64,000 nt of DNA, from positions 1-64,000 of the forward strand of contig MPUH01000135.1 of NCBI GenBank assembly GCA_001970955.1. The letters are read 5' to 3'. This document shows, piece by piece, positions 57,435 to 64,000 of this stretch (within the stretch, counting starts at the first letter, position 1; each line of letters starts with the position of its first letter). The DNA is from Stentor coeruleus (lineage: Eukaryota; Ciliophora; Heterotrichea; Heterotrichida; Stentoridae). The position numbers and the translations under genes were made by a program. The notes under the pieces are model-generated. The model was not told the DNA's origin, searched no databases, and worked only from the letters and a program-made list of their open reading frames with translations.

Positions 57435-58724
57435 ATGAAACATTCTTCTGTCCCAGCATACACAATGGGCCTCAAGTACCCAGCTGAGCCAATAACAACT
57501 GATAAACTAAGTCCAGCTCCAGATACTTACAATATTCGTAAAGAAGAAATTATAGTCCCAGCTCGGAGTTTTGGAAGAGCTCCAAGAAGTATGTCAGCTC
57601 CTCGAACAGATTACCCAGGACCAGGAGCTTATCCTGTAAACAGTTTTCTAGACTTAAGCATGAAGGATAAATCTAATAAAAAAACCAAACCTTTAAGAGA
57701 AAAAAGTGATAAATCAAAAATCGATACCCCAGGACCAACATCATACAATCCAAAAAAACTAAGCACAAACATATCGTTTAGTATGGGAAATAAAACATTT
57801 AGTCTTATAAGCCCAAATAACAGTTTAATAGGTCCAGGGCAATATAATGCTAATTATGATTCAATAAAACCATCAACTGCGATATCATTTTCAAGAGCTT
57901 CTAGAACACCATTAGCCCCTTCAACTAATGTTCCTGGTCCAGGATCACATTCTTTAAGAGAAATAAGAGAATGTCCACAGTATGTTTTTCCTAGAGAACC
58001 TAGAGGAAAACGTAATAGTCCTGATTATCCAGGCCCAGGTGAATATAATATTCCAGGTTTAACAGATGAGCTTAAGCATAAAATGGGTAAAACCATCCTC
58101 CCACGTCGACCACTTATTATAAAAGATTCAGGTGCTCCAGGACCAGGAGGTTATAATGCTAAAGACCAAAACAGTGCTCCAAGTTTTTCTGTAGGTAAAG
58201 GTAAACGTCCAAAAATACCAGGAATAACAAAAAATCCAGGCCCTGGGACATATAGTCCAGTAAACCCAAATCATACAATCCATTCTAAATCAATTGGTTC
58301 TAGTACAAGGCCTCCACTTGCTAAAACAAATGGTGTCCCTGGACCTGGGGCTTATGATTTTAAGACTTTTACTGAAGATGGACCTAAATATACAACTGTT
58401 GGTAGAAAACCTGAGATTAAAGGAAATACGACAGTACCTGGACCTGGACAATATAATCCTGAAATTGTTGCTTGTAGACCTGAAGGAGTTCATGTTGTTA
58501 TTGGAACTGGACAGAGGACTAATGAAAGTAGAAGGGTTAGGGTTCCACCAGGACCTGGAGCTTATGATCCATATGTAAGTAGTGATGAACCTAAGTGGAC
58601 GTTTAAAAAAGATCCTAGAGAAAAAGTCAACTTTGAAGATGAACCTGGACCTGGGCAGTATGAAATCCCCCCTACGGTGCCTGATGTACCTAAGTACCTG
58701 CTTAGTAATATTAATAGAAAATAG
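57435..58724 (+). CDS. SHIPPO / sperm-tail PG-rich repeat protein
   Basis: The 429-aa protein is built of about eleven STPGR units marked by PGPGxY. They are DYPGPGAYPVNSF, DTPGPTSYNPKK, LIGPGQYNANY, NVPGPGSHSL, DYPGPGEYNIPG, GAPGPGGYNAKD, KNPGPGTYSPVNP, GVPGPGAYDFKTF, TVPGPGQYNPEIV, VPPGPGAYDPYVSS and DEPGPGQYEIPP, mostly 30-45 residues apart with F-S/T-x-G linkers. Proteins of this family (ODF3/CIMAP, STPG) associate with ciliary and cortical microtubules. An axonemal or cortical microtubule role is therefore likely in this ciliate. Single exon. Confidence 0.93.
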   Translation: MKHSSVPAYTMGLKYPAEPITTDKLSPAPDTYNIRKEEIIVPARSFGRAPRSMSAPRTDYPGPGAYPVNSFLDLSMKDKSNKKTKPLREKSDKSKIDTPGPTSYNPKKLSTNISFSMGNKTFSLISPNNSLIGPGQYNANYDSIKPSTAISFSRASRTPLAPSTNVPGPGSHSLREIRECPQYVFPREPRGKRNSPDYPGPGEYNIPGLTDELKHKMGKTILPRRPLIIKDSGAPGPGGYNAKDQNSAPSFSVGKGKRPKIPGITKNPGPGTYSPVNPNHTIHSKSIGSSTRPPLAKTNGVPGPGAYDFKTFTEDGPKYTTVGRKPEIKGNTTVPGPGQYNPEIVACRPEGVHVVIGTGQRTNESRRVRVPPGPGAYDPYVSSDEPKWTFKKDPREKVNFEDEPGPGQYEIPPTVPDVPKYLLSNINRK

Positions 58725-59032
58725 ATTTTGTATATTGAATAAAGAAGATAAGGAATTTAAAAGGGTTTTTTTGTATAAGAGTTGGATATGAATTAAGGTA
58801 TTTTAAGATGCTTATAGTTTTATATAAATTATAGTTAGAATTACCCTGGCTCATATTCTTATCTATTTAAAAAAAAAAATTTGTTAAAATACTAAAAATA
58901 TCGCCTTTCATTCTTTGAAATTGTTTTAAAAAATCATCAGCCACCAATTCCCCAATCAAAACATAAAAAAACTCCTCAAACCCTTTCCTCACCTTACAAC
59001 TTAACTCACCGAAAACCATTTCTGGTAAATAA
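58725..59032. other. Intergenic
   Basis: 308 bp, A/T-rich; upstream region of the uL30 gene, with TCTCACC-type A/C-rich sequence at the end. Nothing else. Confidence 0.5.
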
Positions 59033-59761
59033 ATGAAATCTTTAGCACAGCTCAAAGCAGAAAGCAAAATCGAAACTCTTTTGCGTAAACGTGAAAAGGC
59101 CGATGATGAAAGGGTTTTCTCACAAATCGCTAAAGAACGTGAAGAGCTTGAAGCCCGTAAGCGTGCAAGGACCCCAAGCGTAAGAACAATGGCTTCATTT
59201 ATAGCCGGTGAGAGATCAAAGCAGAAAAACTTTAAAGCAATGCAAGTGAGACTTAAAAAACAACGTGATGATTTGCCAAATGATGGGATTTTATTAGTAT
59301 TACGTATTCATGTATCTGTACATGCAGCAAATCCTGTGAAAAAAGCATTATCAGCCCTTAGATTAAAAAACAGATACTCAGCAGTATTAGTAAAAACAAG
59401 TCCAGAAGTTCATAAATTGTTACAAATTGTTGAACCTTTTGTGATATTTGGTAAACCAACACAACAAATTGTTGATAAGCTTGTGAGAAAAAGAGGAAAA
59501 GTTATGAGGAATGGAGTAGAAATGGAATTGAAGGATAATAATTGGGTTGAAGAAACCTTAGAAGTTCATGGGATGCTTTGTATTGATGATTTGGTGTATG
59601 AATTAGCTAATGGGACTGATAATTTTGATAAGGCAGCGTTGTTTTTAAGCCCTTTTAAGCTTAATTTGCCACAAAAAAAGTTTAAAAAAACACCTTATAG
59701 TAAAGGAGGGGATTATGGGTTTAGAGAGGATATAAACTTGATAGTGGAAAGCATGATTTAG
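59033..59761 (+). CDS. RPL7: Large-subunit ribosomal protein uL30 (L7 family)
   Basis: The 242-aa protein has the basic N-terminal helix of eukaryotic L7 (REELEARKRARTPSVRT). The uL30 domain follows: ILLVLRIHVSVHAANPVKKA, LRLKNRYSAVLVKTS, LLQIVEPFVIFGKPTQQIVD, KLVRKRGKV, VEETLEVHGMLCIDDLVYEL and FLSPFKLNLP. It ends GGDYGFREDINLIVESM, as in RPL7. FVIFGKP replaces YVTYGYP, and PVKKA replaces the usual PKPRK. It is thus somewhat diverged, and the nucleolar paralogue Rlp7/RPL7L1 is an alternative. Single exon. Confidence 0.88.
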   Translation: MKSLAQLKAESKIETLLRKREKADDERVFSQIAKEREELEARKRARTPSVRTMASFIAGERSKQKNFKAMQVRLKKQRDDLPNDGILLVLRIHVSVHAANPVKKALSALRLKNRYSAVLVKTSPEVHKLLQIVEPFVIFGKPTQQIVDKLVRKRGKVMRNGVEMELKDNNWVEETLEVHGMLCIDDLVYELANGTDNFDKAALFLSPFKLNLPQKKFKKTPYSKGGDYGFREDINLIVESMI

Positions 59762-60164
59762 TTATTAAGTATTAGTTGATGTAATAAATGGGATAAGTTT
59801 ATTTTGGTAGTATGAGGATATTTTAAGTTTAAAAAAGATTGGGATTTATGGCGAGAAGATTTTTATAAAGATTATATAATGAGATAGTTTTTTTAGGATA
59901 AAATTTTTTTTTACTTTGGATAAGTTTTTATATGATACAAAAAATTATTATATTTTTTGTCGTTTTTAAGTTTCCAAACTTCTTGATTAGTAGTGAAGAA
60001 ATATTTGTGAAATAAGAGTTGTTGAGGAAAATTTAATGAAAAAAACCAACAAATATAAAATTTCAAGAACTTATTGCGGTATGTAAAAATTAAGACACCA
60101 ACTATAAAATCATCCTAACACTTTTACCATTTTCTTAAACTCTAAAATTCTAATAAAAACCTTA
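59762..60164. other. Intergenic
   Basis: 403 bp, A/T-rich; upstream region of the GRASP gene. No element recognised. Confidence 0.5.
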
Positions 60165-60734
60165 ATGGGAGGTAGCGAAAGTCGTCCAGGATACCGCATC
60201 ATGGAAATCTTAAATAATTCCCCAGGAGACAAAGAAAGTTTCCAGATCTTCCTCGACTTCATAGTTTCTCTAAACGGCACAAATCTAATAGAATCCCAAC
60301 TTCCATTCCAAGAACTCATCAAAGCAAATGAAAATTGTCCAATAACCCTAGGTGTCTTAAATCTTTTAACATCTGAAATTCGTGAAGTTATCATAACTCC
60401 TTCTAAATGGGAAGGTGAAGGTCTTTTAGGTATAAATTTACGATATGAAGATTCAATAGAAGCATCTCAAAGTATTATGCATATAACATCAATCAGACCA
60501 AATTCCCCAGCTAGTAATGTTGGATTAGTTGTGGGAGATTATATTCTTGGTAGTAAAGAAGCTAAAATAAAAAGTGCTAATGATATTCAAACAATAATTT
60601 ACAAAAATGGGGAAATCACATTGGTGATATTTAACAAAGAATCAAACAAAGTTTTTCCGGTGTTATTAGAATCAGTTGATGGGTATATTGGCATTGAAGT
60701 TGCTACTGGAGTTTTTCATCGACTTAGTTCTTAA
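60165..60734 (+). CDS. GRASP55/65-type Golgi stacking protein
   Basis: The 189-aa protein starts MGGSESRPGYRIMEILNNSPG (Gly2 for myristoylation, as in GRASP65/55 MGGSxS). It consists of the two PDZ-like GRASP domains: PDZ1 (about 9-95: FLDFIVSLNGTNL, FQELIKANENCPITL, TSEIREVIITPSKWEGEGLL) and PDZ2 (about 96-189: LLGINLRYEDS, SIRPNSPASNVGLVVGDYIL, VFPVLLESVDGYIGIEVATG). The C-terminal Ser/Pro-rich regulatory domain of animal GRASPs is absent. It would tether Golgi membranes by PDZ1 oligomerisation and lipid anchoring. The intron-like 15-mer 60514-60528 is coding, because it supplies the conserved Gly-Leu of PDZ2. Confidence 0.94.
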   Translation: MGGSESRPGYRIMEILNNSPGDKESFQIFLDFIVSLNGTNLIESQLPFQELIKANENCPITLGVLNLLTSEIREVIITPSKWEGEGLLGINLRYEDSIEASQSIMHITSIRPNSPASNVGLVVGDYILGSKEAKIKSANDIQTIIYKNGEITLVIFNKESNKVFPVLLESVDGYIGIEVATGVFHRLSS

Positions 60735-61096
60735 TTAAGTCTTATAAATGGAATTTTCGAATCTTGGGTTATATTTTTATGTTATTTTATGATAATAGTA
60801 GTTATGAATAGAAGATTAAATGCAAGATTGGGATTATTGAGATTGATTTAATGTCATGTGTCAGATGCAAACAGATTCAATATTTCAGGTTTGATTATTA
60901 TGATAGAAAATGAATAGTTTTGTAGTTTGAAAATATGGAACTTATTATAAAATGATAGGAATATAGCTGTGAATTGATGTTTTAGTTTATTTAGATAAAA
61001 TTTTATTGTTTTAGATAGAGTTTTATTCAATAGTAACAATTTAGTCCTTATAACTTTAATAGCTTATTGTATATTTAATTCTCATAAAATATTAAA
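60735..61096. other. Intergenic
   Basis: 362 bp, A/T-rich. Nothing recognised. Confidence 0.5.
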
Positions 61097-61576
61097 ATGA
61101 GCTCTTCTAATACTATCACTCTATTTAGTTGCAGATCAATAACACCCCGTGCAAGGTTTGTAGTTCCTATAAACCCAATCACCTTTCAGCCAGATAATTT
61201 ATCTTCACTTTCAGTTCGCAGATCCAAAAATATTTTTCCCAATCATTTTTCCAACAACCCAATTCGAATCAAAAAACAAATTCAATCAAGATCCTACAAA
61301 AATAAAATAGTCTGTGATGCTTCAATATCCACAACTGACCGAAGCTTATGTGAAAAACTTATAACTTCCCAAATTCCTCATAAACCCTTATACAACCTAA
61401 CTAAAAAGCAACATCAATCTGTAAGTCCACAAAGTTTATTCAAATGTTTAGATATAATATATAAAGCCAGCACAGAAAAGAATATAAGAAAAAACACTAA
61501 AGTCAGTATATCAAAAGTTAGGACCCCAATCAAAATCTCTAAACTTTGTATTCAATCAAAAATATCTTATCAATAA
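61097..61576 (+). CDS. Unrecognised basic 159-aa protein
   Basis: The frame MSSSNTITLFSCRSITPRAR continues as a Lys/Ser/Ile-rich sequence with strongly basic character (IRIKKQIQSRSYKNKIVCDA; NIRKNTKVSISKVRTPIKIS). It has no membrane segment and four scattered cysteines. Length and codon pattern support a real gene, but no motif is visible. Possibly a small cytoskeletal or nucleic-acid-associated protein; function unknown. Confidence 0.6.
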   Translation: MSSSNTITLFSCRSITPRARFVVPINPITFQPDNLSSLSVRRSKNIFPNHFSNNPIRIKKQIQSRSYKNKIVCDASISTTDRSLCEKLITSQIPHKPLYNLTKKQHQSVSPQSLFKCLDIIYKASTEKNIRKNTKVSISKVRTPIKISKLCIQSKISYQ

Positions 61577-62094
61577 ACTTAATATACTTTAATAAATATG
61601 CATATATATCTATATATAATAGCATATGATATTATATTAATCTACATATCTTATCCTATAAAAAAAATATTATGATTGTCTTGAGAATTCAATTAATCAA
61701 TACCATCTTTCTTTTAGGTGTTGAGACTGGGTAGAAAGATTCATTAATATATTCTGAAACAATATCTAAATCTTTAAAATATTTTTTAAAGTTAGGTATT
61801 GTGATTTCTGTAAATATAATATCATTATGATATTTTTATAAAAATTTTCTTGAAAGCTGAATCTTAAAAATGGTATCTTTTAGTTGTAAGGCCCTGATTG
61901 CTACTCACATTTATATACTGGCAAAAGTATATTTTTTCCTTTTAGTTTGAAAAAATTGGTTTAAGATTTATGACAAAAAAGTAAAGTATTTAAACTTTTA
62001 ATAAAAATATTAGTCTGGTATAGTATATAAACTATTAGACTTGCTATTTATATATTAAAATACATTCTGTAAATAACTAGTAAAAATAGCTTAG
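61577..62094. other. Intergenic between convergent genes
   Basis: 518 bp, A/T-rich. No feature I can support. Confidence 0.5.
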
Positions 62095-62619
62095 TTACAA
62101 AGCATCACTATCCTCATTTTCTTCATTTTCTTCAATTTCTATATAGGGATTCATGATCTTTGGGTCGTTGAATTTCATAAACAACTGCACTCTTTCCATA
62201 TACTTATCAGCCAAATAATACGTAATATGATTATAAACATCCGAAGTATATTTCCAATGAAGGAGCAAAGGTACAGCATAAATCGTAGTCCTAATTCCGA
62301 ATCTCCAAGATTTTGGTAGATCAAAAATTCGACCAAAAGCGATTTTCCCTAGTTTAATATTCAAGTATATTGGCGAGATAATCGACAAAAACCCATATTG
62401 AGCAACCTGCCTTGCAGTACTTTTCATAAGATATTTGTCTTTTTTTTCCATAAGATTGAAATTTTGGAATAAAAAGCTAAATACCATAGACATCCTACCT
62501 TTGACAACCTCTGCAGGATCGGGCTCATTTTGAGCAAGAGCAACTTGTCTTTTAAGTTGCCTTTGCATGATTTCTTCTAGTGGAGGAAGGTCACTTATTT
62601 TGAGCTTGTCTTTGGACAT
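62095..62619 (-). CDS. Unrecognised 174-aa protein with hydrophobic segments
   Basis: MSKDKLKISDLPPLEEIMQR leads into a charged helix. Moderately hydrophobic segments follow (YGFLSIISPIYLNIKLGKI, then FGIRTTIYAVPLLLHWKY and VYNHITYYLADKYMERVQLF) and an acidic tail (EIEENEENEDSDAL). It could be a small inner-membrane or ER-associated protein; mitochondrial carrier motifs are absent. The length, AUG context and acidic tail make it a believable gene, but the family is not recognised. Confidence 0.72.
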   Translation of the reverse strand: MSKDKLKISDLPPLEEIMQRQLKRQVALAQNEPDPAEVVKGRMSMVFSFLFQNFNLMEKKDKYLMKSTARQVAQYGFLSIISPIYLNIKLGKIAFGRIFDLPKSWRFGIRTTIYAVPLLLHWKYTSDVYNHITYYLADKYMERVQLFMKFNDPKIMNPYIEIEENEENEDSDAL

Positions 62620-63381
62620 TATTAGAATTTTTTTTAGATATAAATTGATGGTATGTATTAAGAAGATTTAGAAAGGATATTTTTTTGTGAATTGGGTGAT
62701 TTTGATTGGATGAGAAAAGGAGGAATGAGGTTTATGGTTTTGGTTAGGAAAGATTGGGTTTTTTAGTTTTGATGTATGGCAAGATTTTGAATGAGGATGA
62801 TGTTTTGGGATACATTTTGTGAGTATTTGATGAGTTGTAATGGAAATAGATTTTTAGCTTTTATATGCGGAATGAAATTTATGGTTTTTGCTGATTTGAT
62901 GAATAATTTATGATTTTTTATGTTTATGAATGTTCAGACAAATTACAGGCTAGTGACTTATTAAATACATAGCATTTTGAAAATTATCGCAGATATTTTA
63001 AAAACATCATCAAAACTAGAGTGCTAATTTTTCTAATAAATATAAAAAGATACTTACTAACTCAATACTAATTTCATATAAAACTATATTAATTATATAC
63101 CTTTTAAAAAATTCTATCAAAAAAAACCCCTTTCCTATCATTTCTTATTTCTAATACTTCTACGACAGAAATAAAATCCTATAATTATTAAAAAGTAAAC
63201 CTATCTAAATCACAAATATTAAATAAACACAAATTTAAACCCAAATCTAAATCTTTGAATAATATATCTCTAACTAAATTCCTCATATCAATACCCCCTC
63301 AATCTTTAAAACACGACAAAAATACAAATAAACCATTTACCGCTCCCCCCAAATCTAAAAATATCTAAGCTTCTATAAAAA
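62620..63381. other. Divergent intergenic region
   Basis: 762 bp between divergent starts (62619 minus, 63382 plus). G/T-rich on the left half and A/C-rich on the right half, the same composition switch seen at other divergent gene pairs here. Confidence 0.5.
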
Positions 63382-64000
63382 ATGTCCCAAGATATAGTAA
63401 GAAACAACCTCCTTTCGAGTCTTAATTCCAGATTGCCTGATCCTAATATAAAACTTCTTCCCCAACCTCATGATTACTTACAAAATTCAGACCTCAGTAC
63501 TGGAACATCTTCAATAAAGCCAAATCATCAACATAATGAAAGCTGGACATGTAAAGACTATTCATTAAGCATTCCTAACCCTCCTGGTGTCTTACCTTTA
63601 AAAAATCAAAAAGAAGTTAATCAAAAAATCAATTATGATGATGATGATGACTTCTACTCGTTAATAAAGGATTTAGATTATGATGATGAGGATGACATTA
63701 TTTGTTGTGAAAATGATAAGAACGCTCGCATTAAAGCTAGAAATGCTATTAACAAAGAGAGTAAAAAATTGTGTGACCTTGAGGGATTTCCTGAATTGGA
63801 AAAATGGATGAAAATGTTTGACCCGCAGGAAAAGCAGGATTTGAAGAAAATGCCAGATTTGGAAAGAAAACCTGATTTGGAGGTAAAGTCTGATTTAAAT
63901 AAAAAGCTTGGTTTGGAAAATAAGCCTTTATTGGAGAAAAAGTCTGATATAGACAAGAAATCTGATGTGGAGAAAAAGCTTGATGTGGAAAAAAAGCCTG
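63382..64000 (+). CDS. Partial gene: acidic protein with hexapeptide repeat, runs off the window
   Basis: From ATG 63382 (MSQDIVRNNLLSSLNSRLPD) the frame is open to the last base, so the 3' end lies outside the window. The first 150 residues are disordered, with an Asp-rich run (NYDDDDDFYSLIKDLDYDDE). From 63835 nine tandem hexapeptides follow: QDLKKM, PDLERK, PDLEVK, SDLNKK, LGLENK, PLLEKK, SDIDKK, SDVEKK, LDVEKK. The consensus is (P/S)-D-(L/V)-E-x-K with a strict 18-bp period, and the array continues past the window end. Charged hexads of this sort form extended or single-alpha-helical rods. No family recognised. Confidence 0.8.
   Translation, partial: MSQDIVRNNLLSSLNSRLPDPNIKLLPQPHDYLQNSDLSTGTSSIKPNHQHNESWTCKDYSLSIPNPPGVLPLKNQKEVNQKINYDDDDDFYSLIKDLDYDDEDDIICCENDKNARIKARNAINKESKKLCDLEGFPELEKWMKMFDPQEKQDLKKMPDLERKPDLEVKSDLNKKLGLENKPLLEKKSDIDKKSDVEKKLDVEKKP

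Noticed and set aside
57637-57652. GTAAACAGTTTTCTAG in the SHIPPO gene
   Set aside because: It is 16 nt long; excision would shift a frame that is otherwise open through eleven repeats.
60514-60528. Intron-like GTAATGTTGGATTAG inside the GRASP gene
   Set aside because: Position 10 is G. The encoded Asn-Val-Gly-Leu aligns with the conserved region of GRASP PDZ2, so it is coding.
1-64000. Reassigned stop codons as in other ciliates
   Set aside because: TAA, TAG and TGA all end intact frames. Stops within genes are explained by 15-nt introns, pseudogenes or assembly duplications.
1-64000. Transposons, CRISPR arrays or viral elements
   Set aside because: No transposase, reverse transcriptase, integrase, capsid gene, terminal repeats or spacer arrays were seen on either strand.

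Overview
The window reads as macronuclear DNA of a heterotrich ciliate, most probably Stentor coeruleus or a close relative. It is AT-rich and gene-dense. Intact frames end in TAA, TAG (for example 4319-4321) and TGA (33831-33833), so the standard code applies, unlike Tetrahymena or Paramecium. Its introns are exactly 15 nt long. Seven interrupt reading frames with stops, and all seven fit GTAANNNNNANNYAG with A at position 10. An eighth fits the same pattern without introducing a stop. About 40 protein genes lie on both strands, nearly all intronless or with one or two such introns. Many genes have only 25-400 bp between them, and several sit about 50 bp apart.

Layout. 0-8.6 kb: RING E3 ligase, PWWP protein (-), a possible small structured RNA, a degenerate polyubiquitin, a TBC Rab-GAP and a GPS-type membrane protein carrying a 70-bp duplication. 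9-16.9 kb: TMEM43-like membrane protein, FYVE protein, the SRP RNA gene (-), a cyclic-nucleotide-binding protein, an unknown intron-bearing gene, an FHA protein and a myristoylated FYVE-like protein whose stop codon overlaps that of the FHA gene. 16.9-26 kb: a 993-aa repeat/coiled-coil protein, two tandem paralogues of a small Cys-rich protein, a C2H2 protein and a 561-aa coiled-coil protein. 26-31 kb: mitotic-type cyclin, PKA regulatory subunit, kelch protein and a decayed cGMP-dependent kinase. 31-41 kb: gene-poor and very AT-rich, holding a three-finger C2H2 protein, an ankyrin-like protein, ribosomal protein eL38 and a zinc alcohol dehydrogenase. 41-49.4 kb: a protein with FKARPxP motifs, CCDC34-like and other coiled-coil proteins, a three-repeat small protein, Cdc73 and an ABCG half-transporter. 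49.4-57 kb: a decayed ABCG copy, a cAMP-receptor-like GPCR, an ANK-SAM-SAM-CaaX protein, a decayed guanylate-binding protein and a twin-Cx9C protein. 57-64 kb: SHIPPO-repeat protein, ribosomal uL30, GRASP, two unknowns and the start of a gene encoding a hexapeptide repeat.

The genes do not form operons. Recurrent themes are cyclic-nucleotide signalling (PKA-R, a single-cNBD protein, a PKG relic, a cAMP-receptor-like GPCR), Golgi and endomembrane traffic (TBC, FYVE, GRASP, SRP RNA), N-terminally lipidated proteins (four MG-starting proteins and one CaaX protein) and cytoskeletal or ciliary coiled-coil and SHIPPO proteins. Three pseudogenes derive from host families: ABCG, PKG and GBP. Four single-N gaps, each flanked by near-identical sequence, look like assembly joins; one of them splits a real gene.
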